Counted from the stretch's first letter, positions 8,160 through 16,620 are shown. The stretch: DNA of 32,892 nt from Clostridiales bacterium (GCA_022775385.1 JALFIV010000024.1:1-32892), one strand, 5' to 3'. Notes: a model not told the origin generated them from the sequence alone. A program made the numbers and translations.

Positions 8160-9896
8160 TTATTTGTCAGTCTGCTTCCGCTTGCGCGCCGCAATGCGCA
8201 GCAGACTGTCCGGGTCATCCTCCGCCGTGGACGAGCGGATGACATTGACATAATCCCGCATTGCCTGACTCCGTTTCTCCCCCGGCACCGGTTTTCGCAG
8301 TACCATCGCGAGATGATCCATCTCCCCCGAAGTCAGCTCCTGCTCCAGCGCCGTCGCTGCCACCTGATGACCCTCGTCAAACAGCCGGCACGCGCTCGCA
8401 TACAGCTTTCCGAGCAGCGGAGAAGAAAATTCCGCCGGTGTGATCAGCTCCCGCAATTCCGGAATCAGACTGGAATCCGCAAAGATCAATCCGAGCAGTC
8501 CCTCCTCCGCACGGGCGGAGCGGATGTTGTCGTAGTGCAGGCTGCGGTCCTTGGGCTGAGCCGCATCCGCCGCAGCGCGCACCTCGCGCTGATAGCGCTT
8601 TTTCTCAAAGCGGCGCCGCTTTTCCGTCTCGTTTTTCACTTCAATGGAAAACGCCTGTGCCGTGACGCCCGCGGTCTTTGCCGCCCGCGCCGTGTACACC
8701 TCGCGCTCCACCGCGTTTTCAAGTGACGCGACCTCGCGCGCCGCCTCCTTCAAAAACAGCACGCGCTGATCATCCTGCGTCAGGTCATACTTGTCCTGAA
8801 TGTTCTGCAGACGGTACATGATGTGGTTCTCCGACCGTTCAATCAACTTGCGGAATGCCTCCGCACCGTGCTCCTTGATAAATTCATCCGGGTCCTTCGC
8901 CCCGGGGATGCGCAGCACCCGGACCGAGAGTCCCGCGCGTCCGAGAATGTCGATCGCGCGCTGTGCCGCATTCTGTCCGGCATTGTCCGCATCGTAGCAG
9001 ATAATGACGTTTTTGGTATAGCGCGACAGCAGCCGCGCCTGTTCCTCGGTCAGTGATGTGCCGAGCGACGCCACCGCACTGTCAAATCCCGCCTGATGCA
9101 GGGCGATGACATCCATATAGCCCTCAGCGAGCAGAAAATAGTCGCTTTTTGTCTTTTTTGCGATGTTCATCGCAAACAGATTGCGGCTCTTGTTGAAAAT
9201 CATCGTCTCGGGCGAGTTGAGATATTTCGGCTTGCTGTCGTCCATCACGCGTCCGCCAAAGGCGATGACATCACCGCGGATGTCGATGATCGGGAACATC
9301 ACGCGGTTTCGGAACTTGTCATAGTATGTACCCTTCGGACTGCGCACAATCAGTCCGGCCGCAAACAGTTCCTCCTTGGTGTATCCCTTTGCCGTCATCG
9401 CGTCGAGCAGCGCGTGGAAGGAATCCGGCGCATAGCCCAGTCCAAAATTGTTCATCGTCCGTTTGGACAGAGAGCGCCGCACGAAGTATTCCATCGGCGC
9501 CTTGCCGCGCGGCGCATGAAGCTGTGCGTAAAACCACCGCGCCGCCTCCTTCATCAACTCGAGCAGACGGTCGCGCCGCTGCCGCTGTCCGCGGTCGGCG
9601 GTGTCCTCCGGCACCTCCATGCCGTATTGTTTGGCGAGGAACCGCACCGCATCCGGAAACTCCAGACCCTCGATCTTCATCACAAAGCGGATGGGTCCGC
9701 CGCCGGCGCCGCAGCCGAAGCAGTGGAAAATCTGCTTATCCGGTGCGACCGAAAAGGATGCGGTTTTTTCGTTGTGAAACGGACACAGTCCGAAATAATT
9801 GCTTCCGCTTTTTTTGAGCGAAACGTAGCGGGATACCAGATCGACAATATCACAGCGCGCATTCAGCTCATCCAAAAAGCGCTGATCGATCGCCAT
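8160..9896 (-). CDS. dnaG: DNA primase DnaG
   Basis: 578 residues from ATG 9896, with GGAGGG upstream; the frame extends further but that part overlaps the end of dgt. The N-terminal CHC2 zinc-binding domain has C38, H41, C59 and C62 (CPFHNEKTASF and FHCFGCGAGG). The catalytic TOPRIM core follows, with EGYMDVIALHQAG supplying the glutamate and VIICYDADNAGQNA supplying the aspartates. The C-terminal part (about 430-578) is the helicase-interacting domain, weakly conserved. DnaG makes RNA primers at replication forks together with the DnaB-type helicase. It sits between dgt (28-base gap) and rpoD in one operon. Confidence 0.98.
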   Translation of the reverse strand: MAIDQRFLDELNARCDIVDLVSRYVSLKKSGSNYFGLCPFHNEKTASFSVAPDKQIFHCFGCGAGGGPIRFVMKIEGLEFPDAVRFLAKQYGMEVPEDTADRGQRQRRDRLLELMKEAARWFYAQLHAPRGKAPMEYFVRRSLSKRTMNNFGLGYAPDSFHALLDAMTAKGYTKEELFAAGLIVRSPKGTYYDKFRNRVMFPIIDIRGDVIAFGGRVMDDSKPKYLNSPETMIFNKSRNLFAMNIAKKTKSDYFLLAEGYMDVIALHQAGFDSAVASLGTSLTEEQARLLSRYTKNVIICYDADNAGQNAAQRAIDILGRAGLSVRVLRIPGAKDPDEFIKEHGAEAFRKLIERSENHIMYRLQNIQDKYDLTQDDQRVLFLKEAAREVASLENAVEREVYTARAAKTAGVTAQAFSIEVKNETEKRRRFEKKRYQREVRAAADAAQPKDRSLHYDNIRSARAEEGLLGLIFADSSLIPELRELITPAEFSSPLLGKLYASACRLFDEGHQVAATALEQELTSGEMDHLAMVLRKPVPGEKRSQAMRDYVNVIRSSTAEDDPDSLLRIAARKRKQTDK

Positions 9897-9924
9897 ACGG
9901 CATCCCTCCCCTGCATTTTCCGTG

Positions 9925-10911
9925 TTATTTGATATTCCAGCTCTTCGGAATAAAGAGCTCGGTGTATTTTGCGACCGCAAACCGGTCGGTCATCCCCGCG
10001 ATGTAGTCGCAGACAATGCGCCGGTCTCCGTCCCGCTCGCGGTTGACCTGATAGTCCTCCGGCAGTTCTTCGATATGCGCCAGAAAATAGTCGAACAGCG
10101 CGGTGATCAGATGGGTCACCTTGTCGATATCCCCATTTGCGCGTCCGTACACACTCTCAAACAGGAACGTGCGCAGCTGCATCATCGCCTCGTGCACTTC
10201 GTCGTACATGCCGATGTCCTGCTGCTCAAGACCGTACCGGATCATATCGCTCACCATCGTGTCGATACGGTCGCCGTGGGTGTAGCCGAGCACCGCAAGC
10301 GGTCTCTGCGGCAGATCCGCCTCCACAATCAATCCCGCGCGGATGGCGTCGTCGATATCATGGTTGATGTAGGCAATCCGATCCGCATAGTGGACGATGC
10401 GTCCCTCCGGTGTGGAGGCCTTTCTGCTTCCGGTATGGCACACAATGCCGTCCCGCACCTCCCACGACAGGTTGAGCCCCTGCCCGCTGCGCTCCAGATG
10501 ATCCACGACGCGCAGGCTCTGCTCGTTGTGGCGGAAGGTGCACAGCGTTCCGAGCACCCGCTCGCCGGTGTGTCCGAACGGCGTGTGTCCCAGATCGTGT
10601 CCGAGTGAAATCGCCTCGGTCAGATCCTCGTTGAGCCGCAGGCTCCGCGCAATCGTCCGCGCGATCTGCGCTACCTCCAGCGTATGCGTCAGACGGTCAC
10701 GGTAATGATCGCCCTCGGGCGAAATAAACACCTGTGTCTTATGGCTCAGCCGGCGGAATGCCTTGGTGTGGATGATGCGGTCCCGGTCGCGCTGAAAGCA
10801 GGTTCGATTCGGGCAGGGTGGGATCGGAATCTGCCGTCCCCGGCTCTCCGAAGCCAGCGACGCCCTGTCACAGAGCATCTCCCGTTCCCGCTGTTCCAGC
10901 CATTCCCGCAT
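9925..10911 (-). CDS. dgt: Deoxyguanosinetriphosphate triphosphohydrolase (dGTPase)-like HD protein
   Basis: 328 residues with GGGGAGG seven bases before the ATG. The HD-domain metal site is clear: THTLEVAQIARTIAR, followed by LGHDLGHTPFGHTGE, which supply the histidines and the HD pair. FRRLSHKTQVF near residue 60 is the characteristic Dgt/OxsA-type N-terminal block. These enzymes cleave dNTPs (usually dGTP) to nucleoside and triphosphate, and are believed to protect replication fidelity. The gene is the first clear member of the dgt-dnaG-rpoD unit; no strong promoter is visible in the 105 bases upstream, so it may be read from hflX. Short dgt of this type is often placed before dnaG in Clostridia. 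Confidence 0.94.
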   Translation of the reverse strand: MREWLEQREREMLCDRASLASESRGRQIPIPPCPNRTCFQRDRDRIIHTKAFRRLSHKTQVFISPEGDHYRDRLTHTLEVAQIARTIARSLRLNEDLTEAISLGHDLGHTPFGHTGERVLGTLCTFRHNEQSLRVVDHLERSGQGLNLSWEVRDGIVCHTGSRKASTPEGRIVHYADRIAYINHDIDDAIRAGLIVEADLPQRPLAVLGYTHGDRIDTMVSDMIRYGLEQQDIGMYDEVHEAMMQLRTFLFESVYGRANGDIDKVTHLITALFDYFLAHIEELPEDYQVNRERDGDRRIVCDYIAGMTDRFAVAKYTELFIPKSWNIK

Positions 10912-11016
10912 GACAATCCTCCCCTCGCGAATATGCTACATAAATAGAATACGCAGTCTCCGCCGGATTTCCTCTTTTTTTCTCAAAAAAATTTTAATCT
11001 TTTTGGATTTTCTTTG

Positions 11017-11655
11017 TTATTTGATCCGGCGTCCCATAAACCGGCTCTCGATGTACTCTGCCGCCACCTGTCCCGCCGTGGCGTCCATCAGCGCGGTGTT
11101 GAGCGTCTCCTCACCGCCCTCGGGCAGGGCGACGGTCAGCGTGACGTCCGCCCCGTACTCGATCTCCTCCACGCTCGCGCCGTGTTCGGGCAGAACCTTC
11201 TGCACCGCGTCCAGCAGATTGTACGGACAGCTGAGCAGCAGGAGCGAATACCGATCCATCTGAGACAGTCCCGCCGCCTCGAGCGCAATCTGCGCGCCCT
11301 TGGTATACGCCCGCGCCAATCCGCCGGTTCCCAGCAGAATACCGCCGAAATAGCGGGTCACCACACAGCAGACGTTGGTCACGCCCGCATGGCGCAGAAC
11401 CTCCAGAATCGGCATTCCCGCCGTTCCCTGCGGCTCGCCGTCGTCGGAATAGCGCATATAGTTTCCCTCGCGGATGATATAGGCATAGCAGTGATGGCGT
11501 GCATCGCGGTATTTCGCCTTGACTGCGTTGATCTTCTCCACCGCCTGCTCGGGCGTTTCGACCCGAAACAGCTCGCCGATAAATTTGGAGCGCTTTTCCT
11601 CAAACCGGTCGGTGGCATATTCCTCAAAGGGAACCAGGTAGCTGCTCTCACCCAT
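11017..11655 (-). CDS. YigZ/IMPACT family protein
   Basis: 212 residues. The N-terminal UPF0029 (IMPACT) domain is recognised by KRSKFIGELFRVETPEQAVE, DARHHCYAYIIRE, YSDDGEPQGTAGMPILEVLR and TRYFGGILLGTGGLARAY. The C-terminal ~70 residues form the small ferredoxin-like DUF1949 domain. Its function is not settled; relatives bind nucleic acid or ribosome-associated factors. The ATG lies inside the end of hflX (8-base overlap), so it is translationally coupled to a ribosome-associated GTPase. Downstream there is an AT-rich stretch of A and T runs but no convincing stem, so read-through into dgt is possible. Confidence 0.92.
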   Translation of the reverse strand: MGESSYLVPFEEYATDRFEEKRSKFIGELFRVETPEQAVEKINAVKAKYRDARHHCYAYIIREGNYMRYSDDGEPQGTAGMPILEVLRHAGVTNVCCVVTRYFGGILLGTGGLARAYTKGAQIALEAAGLSQMDRYSLLLLSCPYNLLDAVQKVLPEHGASVEEIEYGADVTLTVALPEGGEETLNTALMDATAGQVAAEYIESRFMGRRIK

Positions 11656-12925
11656 CCGCTCTCACCTCGTACTCCCGCAGCTGACCGTACAGCTTGTCAT
11701 CACACTCGATCTCCACCCGCGTGCCTTCCGCCTCGTACTCCGTCGAGAACACCTTCGCCTCCTGATGGATCTGATCCAGACGGTAGCCGTCTGCATATGG
11801 AATCAGCAGGGTCACCCGATGCTTGCCGCGTCCGAGTGCCTCCTCAATCGCCGCCTTGAGCTCGTCCATGCCGCGCCCGTACTTGGCGGAAATGGCGACA
11901 ACGCCGCGTCCGGACGGGATCAAATCGGGATTGGTGCACCGGTCCGCCTTGTTGCACACGAGAATCTGCGGAATCTGTCCGGCATTCAGCTGTGAAATAA
12001 CCTGATCGACAGTCTCCGCCTGCTCGCGCCAGTCATCACTCGAAATGTCAACAACATGAAGCAGGACGTCCGCATACGCCAGCTCCTCCAGCGTCGCCTT
12101 GAACGCGGACACCAGATGGTGCGGCAGTTTGCGGATGAATCCGACCGTGTCGGAGAGCAGAATCTCCTGCGTGTCCGAGATGCGCAGCTTGCGCGTCGTC
12201 GGGTCGAGCGTGTCAAACAGCCGGTCGTTGGCCTCAATCCCCGCACCGGTCAGTGTATTGAGCAGCGTGGATTTTCCCGCGTTGGTATATCCCACAATCG
12301 CCACCATCGGCAGCTCCGCCTTTTTGCGCTGTCTGCGCTGAACCGACCGCACCTGACGGACAGATTCCAGGTCTCGTCTCAATTTGTCAATGCGCCGTCT
12401 GATGTGCCGGCGGTCGCTCTCGAGCTTGGACTCGCCCGGACCGCGCGTGCCGATTCCGCCGCCCTGACGGGACAGCACCTTTCCCATGCCGGCAAGCCGC
12501 GGGAGGATGTACTGATACTGTGCCAGCTCCACCTGCAGTTTTCCCTCGCCGGTGCGGGCGCGCTGCGCAAAAATATCCAGAATCAGTGCGCTCCGGTCGA
12601 GCACCGTCCGTCCGGTCATCTCCTCCAGAACACGCATCTGAGACGGCGACAGCTCGTTGTCCACCACAATCAGCGTCGCGTCATTCTGTTTGGCAAGCTC
12701 GCACAGCTCCTGCACCTTTCCCTCGCCGAGAAACGTGCGTGCATCCGGCGCCGCACGGTTTTGCAGCATCTTTGCCGCACACTCGCCGCCGGCCGTCTTG
12801 AGCAGATCCTCCAGTTCATCCAGAGATTCCCAGCTCGCATCTTCTTCCTTTGTAAATGTATTGGCGTGCAGTCCCACAAGAACCGCGCGTTCGCATGTGT
12901 TTTCCTGTTCTTCCCACAGTTCCAT
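11648..12925 (-). CDS. hflX: Ribosome-associated GTPase HflX
   Basis: 425 residues from ATG 12925, which has GGGGGAG six bases upstream; eleven residues further upstream remain open but lack a site. The N-terminal HflX domain contains DELSPSQMRVLEE and the glycine-rich RQGGGIGTRGPGESKLE linker. The GTPase domain has G1 GYTNAGKST, G3 DTVGF and G4 NKAD. HflX splits stalled or hibernating 70S ribosomes after heat or antibiotic stress. It is the first gene of a two-gene unit with yigZ and has an extended -10 promoter 37 bases upstream. Confidence 0.97.
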   Translation of the reverse strand: MELWEEQENTCERAVLVGLHANTFTKEEDASWESLDELEDLLKTAGGECAAKMLQNRAAPDARTFLGEGKVQELCELAKQNDATLIVVDNELSPSQMRVLEEMTGRTVLDRSALILDIFAQRARTGEGKLQVELAQYQYILPRLAGMGKVLSRQGGGIGTRGPGESKLESDRRHIRRRIDKLRRDLESVRQVRSVQRRQRKKAELPMVAIVGYTNAGKSTLLNTLTGAGIEANDRLFDTLDPTTRKLRISDTQEILLSDTVGFIRKLPHHLVSAFKATLEELAYADVLLHVVDISSDDWREQAETVDQVISQLNAGQIPQILVCNKADRCTNPDLIPSGRGVVAISAKYGRGMDELKAAIEEALGRGKHRVTLLIPYADGYRLDQIHQEAKVFSTEYEAEGTRVEIECDDKLYGQLREYEVRADG

Positions 12926-12961
12926 CGTCTGCTCCCCCTTCAAAAAAGAAAAATTCATTTT

Positions 12962-12970
12962 AGTATATCA
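12962..12970 (-). promoter_or_regulatory. Extended -10 promoter of hflX
   Basis: TGATATACT (12962-12970) on the minus strand is an extended -10. The -35 (TGGAAC, 17 bp upstream) is weak, which an extended -10 tolerates. Confidence 0.65.
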
Positions 12971-13021
12971 TATTCTTCCCTTTTGTTCCAGACTTCCTTC
13001 GCGATTGACGGGGAAAATGAG

Positions 13022-13063
13022 AAAAATAGAAGAGCCTGACCTTCCAAAAGGTCAGGCTCTTCT
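13022..13063 (-). terminator. Strong terminator of the 13.3-kb small transcript
   Basis: Perfect 16-bp stem, arms 13028-13043 and 13048-13063, core AGAAGAGCCTGACCTT, four-base loop. In the minus-strand RNA it is followed by ATTTTTC, so it stops leftward transcription. No gene of normal size ends here; only the unit from 13350-13378 reads into it. Confidence 0.9.
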
Positions 13064-13345
13064 CCCAAAAACCCGCAGCTCCGGCAATGCAGATCCCTGA
13101 GGTCGGCTTTCTGTATCCGTTAATAAAGCCGAGGAACCTCCACAGACGGATTCTCTCCAACACTCTGCGGCGCAATCAAACAGACCGATACCCACTGCTG
13201 TCTCGGATCACTTCGATGACGAATACCGCTTTTCTTTCAAGCACACTGCTCCAACCAATCTCTTCTAATGCGTTCCAATTTCTCTCAAAAATATCCTTTA
13301 TCTGCCGGTTTCGCATATCCAAGTGAACTCTGTCTTTGATTGTGC
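13028..13345 (-). ncRNA. Candidate structured RNA or leader of a tiny gene
   Basis: A strong promoter (13350-13378) and a strong terminator (13022-13063) bound about 310 bases on the minus strand. No coding frame is convincing: the best is 46 residues from ATG 13316 (MRNRQIKDIFERNWNALEEI and on to SGYRSV) without a ribosome binding site. A stable stem is visible: GAGGT (13136-13140 read leftward) with a four-base bulge and CGGCTTT pair with AAAGCCG and ACCTC (ends 13099-13140), 12 pairs in all around a 14-base loop. Composition is A-rich early and GC-rich late. It is not tmRNA, RNase P, SRP or a recognised riboswitch by the conserved blocks I know. A function cannot be given. Confidence 0.4.
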
Positions 13346-13349
13346 TTAT

Positions 13350-13378
13350 AGTATAAACCTCCCAAAATATCCGGTCAA
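13350..13378 (-). promoter_or_regulatory. Strong promoter of the candidate RNA at 13.0-13.3 kb
   Basis: TTGACC (13373-13378), 17-bp spacer, TATACT (13350-13355) reading leftward. It lies inside a longer open frame (13176-13418), which argues against that frame starting upstream. Confidence 0.75.
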
Positions 13379-13480
13379 TATTTGGCGGTAAAGTTCGCTT
13401 TTTTGCTATATTCCTCATTTCGGATTTTCAGCAAGACGCACAGAAAAAACCGTCGATTCTCCGCACAAAAAATGTGACAT

Positions 13481-13509
13481 GTGACAAACTCGATTTTCTG
13501 TGTTATACT
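13481..13509 (+). promoter_or_regulatory. Promoter of the LacI-type regulator, with tandem heptamers
   Basis: GTGACA (13481-13486), 17-bp spacer, TATACT (13504-13509). The -35 lies in a perfect tandem heptamer, TGTGACA twice (13473-13486), which may be an operator for self-regulation or an activator site. Confidence 0.7.
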
Positions 13510-13546
13510 GGATTGCAGAACAGAAAATATCAAGGAGAGACAGCCC

Positions 13547-14554
13547 ATGAAACCGACCATTCGCTCCATCGCGCAGATGGCCGGTGTGTCCCGCGGTACG
13601 GTCAGCCGTGTGGTCAATCACCAGCCGAATGTCAACCCGAAAGTCCGCGCCCGCATCGAGAAAATCATCGAGCAGACCGGCTATCGTCCGTCCGAGCCAA
13701 CCGACTCCCCGCTTGCCACCATCGGCGTTCTGATTCCCTACTGGCCGGATGACTATTTTGTCCGGCAGACACAGGAGGGCATCCGCCGCGCACGGCGTCT
13801 GCTGCACCCGCGCGAGGTCTCCCTGCTCGTCCGGCAGATGAAAACCCGCTCGGACGAGGAGTGCATCCGCGCCTGCGAAGAGCTGGTGCAGGAGGGCGTG
13901 CAGGGGATTGTCTTCAACTCGCCGGACAGCTATCTGCTCTGCGCCGAAATCGACTCGCTGACCGAGCGCGGCATCAAGGTCATCACCTACAACTCCGACC
14001 TGCCGTCCTCCTCCCGCCTGTGTCACGTCGGACAGGACGTCCTCAAGTCGGGACGCATCGCGGCCGGATTGATGGCGCGCAGTGTCCATCCGCGCGACCA
14101 GATTTTGATTATCACCGGTGTGCTGGAGGTGCGCACCCACCGCGTCCGTGCAAACGGCTTTATCGAACGGCTGCAGGAGCTGGGATTTCGCGACAACGCC
14201 TACCGACTGGTGGAATGCAACGAGGATGAACAGCTCACCTACGACGCGGTTTCCCATGCGCTGCGCACCATGCCCAATCTGCGCGGCATCTATATGGGAA
14301 CCGAGAGCGTGCGCGGCTGTGTGCGCGCCCTGCAGGGTGTTTCCGCCCCGCTCACGATCATCTGCAACGACCTGACGCCGTTTGCCCGTCAGCAGCTCCG
14401 CCGCGGACGCATCGACTTTGTCATCGAACAGGATTTTCCCACTCAGGTCTATGAGGCGCTCCTCCTGCTCGCCCAGCTTCTGCTGTACCACCGCCCGCTT
14501 CGGCGCACCCTGCGCTATGTCGGCACCAGCATTGTCACACCGGAGGCGCTGTGA
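13547..14554 (+). CDS. LacI/GalR-family transcriptional regulator
   Basis: 335 residues from ATG 13547 with AAGGAGA eight bases upstream. The N-terminal headpiece is TIRSIAQMAGVSRGTVSRVV, followed by the hinge region VRARIEKIIEQTGYRPSE. Residues 62-335 form a periplasmic-binding-protein-like sensor starting LATIGVLIPYW, with TQEGIRRARRLL and HVGQDVLKSGRIAAGLM, the pattern of sugar-binding members near ribose and simple-sugar types. The ligand is unknown. It is monocistronic: a terminator follows within 25 bases and no transport or sugar gene is next to it, so its targets must be elsewhere. Confidence 0.93.
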   Translation: MKPTIRSIAQMAGVSRGTVSRVVNHQPNVNPKVRARIEKIIEQTGYRPSEPTDSPLATIGVLIPYWPDDYFVRQTQEGIRRARRLLHPREVSLLVRQMKTRSDEECIRACEELVQEGVQGIVFNSPDSYLLCAEIDSLTERGIKVITYNSDLPSSSRLCHVGQDVLKSGRIAAGLMARSVHPRDQILIITGVLEVRTHRVRANGFIERLQELGFRDNAYRLVECNEDEQLTYDAVSHALRTMPNLRGIYMGTESVRGCVRALQGVSAPLTIICNDLTPFARQQLRRGRIDFVIEQDFPTQVYEALLLLAQLLLYHRPLRRTLRYVGTSIVTPEAL

Positions 14555-14575
14555 AAATGCTATGTTATGATAATT

Positions 14576-14612
14576 TGCCAGTCATGTTAACACGCATGAC
14601 TGGCATTTCTTC
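14576..14612 (+). terminator. Terminator of the LacI-type gene
   Basis: TGCCAGTCATG (14576-14586) and CATGACTGGCA (14595-14605) form an 11-bp stem with an 8-base loop, followed by TTTCTTCT. The -35 of the next promoter lies within the right arm. Confidence 0.8.
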
Positions 14613-14628
14613 TGCCCGTCTGTATAAT
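14600..14628 (+). promoter_or_regulatory. Promoter of the XRE-AbrB/acyltransferase pair
   Basis: CTGGCA (14600-14605, inside the preceding terminator arm), 17-bp spacer, perfect TATAAT (14623-14628). The ATG follows 25 bases later. Confidence 0.6.
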
Positions 14629-14652
14629 AAAAATCAAAGGAGTGTGAAAAAA

Positions 14653-15081
14653 ATGATTGGTATGAATATTGCGTGCCTGCGCAGACGGAACAATCTGACG
14701 CAGGAACAGCTTGCGGAAAAACTCCATGTCTCCCGTCAGACGCTGGCAAAATGGGAGCGCGGAGAGAGTGAGCCGGATATCCGCAGTTTGTGCGCCCTCT
14801 CCAGCCTGTTTCAGGTTTCCATGGACGATCTGGTGCACTACCATGCGGATGACAACCTCGGTCTGGATATCCCGCCCAAGGGAAAGCACTTCTTCGGTTC
14901 GGTGACCGTCGGCGAGCGCGGTCAGATTGTCATTCCGCTGAAAGCCCGCACACTGTTTCAAATCGAGGCCGGCGATCAGCTTCTTGTGTTCGGCGACGAG
15001 CAACAGGGACTTGGCATTGTCCCAAAGCGAAATCTGTTTGAACTGATGCAGATGATCTTCAGCGGTCAGGGGGATTCATAA
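14653..15081 (+). CDS. XRE helix-turn-helix fused to an AbrB/SpoVT-type domain
   Basis: 142 residues from ATG 14653 with AAAGGAG ten bases upstream; the frame stays open earlier but that part covers the promoter. Residues 4-60 are a Cro/C1 helix-turn-helix (LTQEQLAEKLHVSRQTLAKW, then the typical CALSSLFQVSMDDLV). Residues 83-130 (GSVTVGERGQIVIPLKARTL, then AGDQLLVFGDEQQGLGIVP) match the swapped-hairpin AbrB/MazE/SpoVT DNA-binding fold. Two DNA-binding folds in one chain are known among Firmicutes regulators of membrane or toxin functions. The stop overlaps the acyltransferase start (TAATG), so it probably controls that gene in response to an unknown signal. Confidence 0.9.
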   Translation: MIGMNIACLRRRNNLTQEQLAEKLHVSRQTLAKWERGESEPDIRSLCALSSLFQVSMDDLVHYHADDNLGLDIPPKGKHFFGSVTVGERGQIVIPLKARTLFQIEAGDQLLVFGDEQQGLGIVPKRNLFELMQMIFSGQGDS

Positions 15082-16160
15082 TGGAAAGAAAAGTTTTTCT
15101 GGACAACATCCGCTGGATGACCGTGCTGCTCGTCCTGCTCTATCATGTCGTCTATCTGTTCAACAGTGTCGGTGTTTTCGGCGCCGTCACCTCATTTTCC
15201 GCCGTCCAGTATCAGGATATCCTGCTGTATCTGGTCTATCCATGGTTTATGGCACTGTTGTTCCTGATTGCCGGCATCTCCGCCCGCTATGCGCTTCAGA
15301 CACGCACCCATGGGCAGTTCCTGCGCGAGCGCACCCGGAAACTTCTGGTGCCGTCCACCCTCGGTCTGCTCGTCCTGCACTGGACCACCGGTTACCTCTA
15401 TACCGCCATCGGAGAGGGTCTTTCCGGTGTTCCGCTTCCCATCCGCATTCCGATTATCGTGCTCTCCGGCACCGGACCGCTGTGGTTTATCCAGATGCTC
15501 TGGCTGTTTTCGCTGTTTCTGGTGCTCATCCGCAAGCTCGACCGAAGTGATCGGCTGTATCGGTTCTGCGGAAACCTGCCCGCTCCGGTGATTCTGCTTC
15601 TCGCGGTTCCGGTCTGGCTGAGCGCACAGGTCGGCAATCTGCCTGTCCTCACAACCTACCGCTTCGGCATCTATCTGTTCTGTTTTCTGCTCGGTTACTT
15701 TGTTTTTCCCCACGAGCGGATACAGACCGCCACGGAGCGCATCCGTCTGCCCATGCTGATCATCGCCGTTGTACTTGCTCTGGTATTTGTCCGGACGTAT
15801 TTCGGACAGAATTACACCGAAAGTTCCTGCCTGCGCAGTCCGCTGACCAACCTGTATCTCTGGGCTGCCATTCTCGCGATTCTGGGCTGTGGGAAAGCGC
15901 GGGGGAACAAATCCAATGCGCTGACCGAATACCTCACAAAATCCAGCTTTGGCATTTACATCGTCCACTATCCCATCGCGGTCTATGCCTGCTGGGGGCT
16001 GAGCCGTCTGACCGCGCTTCCGGTGCCGCTCGTCTATCTCACCGCGGCGCTGATTGTGCTCCTGGGTTCGCCGGCGCTGTATGAGCTACTGCGCCGCATT
16101 CCGCTCGTCCGCTTCTGCGTGCTCGGCATCTCAATACAGCCTAAAGTCCCCAATCGATAA
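15081..16160 (+). CDS. Membrane acyltransferase, acyltransferase_3 family
   Basis: 359 residues with about ten transmembrane helices. The start MERKVFLDNIRWMTVLLVLL followed by YHV has the family arginine (R11) and histidine (H22), as in OafA/WecH-type acyltransferases. Typical downstream pieces include GTGPLWFIQMLW and SSFGIYIVHYPIAV. These enzymes transfer acyl groups from a cytoplasmic donor to sugars or lipids at the membrane; the acceptor here is unknown. AGGGGG lies before the start, which overlaps the stop of the XRE-AbrB regulator by one base, so the two are translationally coupled. The usual C-terminal SGNH domain is absent. Confidence 0.9.
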   Translation: MERKVFLDNIRWMTVLLVLLYHVVYLFNSVGVFGAVTSFSAVQYQDILLYLVYPWFMALLFLIAGISARYALQTRTHGQFLRERTRKLLVPSTLGLLVLHWTTGYLYTAIGEGLSGVPLPIRIPIIVLSGTGPLWFIQMLWLFSLFLVLIRKLDRSDRLYRFCGNLPAPVILLLAVPVWLSAQVGNLPVLTTYRFGIYLFCFLLGYFVFPHERIQTATERIRLPMLIIAVVLALVFVRTYFGQNYTESSCLRSPLTNLYLWAAILAILGCGKARGNKSNALTEYLTKSSFGIYIVHYPIAVYACWGLSRLTALPVPLVYLTAALIVLLGSPALYELLRRIPLVRFCVLGISIQPKVPNR

Positions 16161-16168
16161 CCAAACAG

Positions 16169-16213
16169 AAAAACGGGAGTCCGGCCTCATCGGTCGAACT
16201 CCCGTTTATTTTT
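16169..16213. terminator. Bidirectional terminator, acyltransferase and GCAxxG genes
   Basis: AAACGGGAGT (16171-16180) and ACTCCCGTTT (16198-16207), 10-bp stem, with ATTTTT on the right and a matching A-run on the left. It serves both converging genes. Confidence 0.85.
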
Positions 16214-16227
16214 GTCTGTGTACCGCG

Positions 16228-16620
16228 TTACTTTTCTTCCATAACCTCGCTGAGTGCCTGACAGCCGAGCTCGACAGTCTTCCAACAGCGCGTCTCCGGT
16301 GTCTTGTACTTCTGCATCAGGATCTTGCACTGGGTATCGCCCAGAATGCGGCGGAATGCCGCGACCAGCTTAGTGGTCTTTGCGCGCAGCTCCGGCGTCA
16401 CATGGGCACGGTTCTCGACGAGAGCCGCGCTGATGGCACAGACGCCGCCGCACAGCGCGCCGCAAGTCTGTCCGCATCCCATACCTCCGCCGAATCCGGC
16501 CGCCAGACGGAGCGCCGCCTCGTCCAGTCCGAGCTGATACTCGTCGTTTGCCGCACGGAGAATGGTCTCCGCACAGTTGTAGTCCTGATCATAGTACTGC
16601 TTTGCACGTTCCTGTAACAT
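16228..16620 (-). CDS. C_GCAxxG_C_C family cysteine-rich protein
   Basis: 130 residues from ATG 16620 with AGGAGG eight bases upstream. Eight cysteines include C16 (YNCAE), the closely spaced C49, C53, C57 and C61 in MGCGQTCGALCGGVC, and C98, C112, C120. This spacing matches the C_GCAxxG_C_C family, putative redox or metal-binding proteins common in anaerobes. No signal peptide or membrane segment, so it is likely cytoplasmic. Its role is unknown; a redox or iron-sulfur assignment is inference from the cysteine pattern. It converges with the acyltransferase and is separated from rpmE by a strong terminator. Confidence 0.88.
   Translation of the reverse strand: MLQERAKQYYDQDYNCAETILRAANDEYQLGLDEAALRLAAGFGGGMGCGQTCGALCGGVCAISAALVENRAHVTPELRAKTTKLVAAFRRILGDTQCKILMQKYKTPETRCWKTVELGCQALSEVMEEK

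Noticed and set aside
8160-9980. The longer DnaG start at the extreme upstream in-frame position
   Set aside because: It would overlap dgt and has no ribosome site; ATG 9896 has GGAGGG and begins the normal DnaG N-terminus.
10912-11016. A separate promoter for dgt
   Set aside because: Only a TATTCT with no usable -35 is visible; not strong enough to list.
13176-13418. An 80-residue minus-strand frame
   Set aside because: Its first third lies across a consensus promoter on the same strand and it has no ribosome site; at most the last 46 residues could be translated, so it is treated as candidate RNA.
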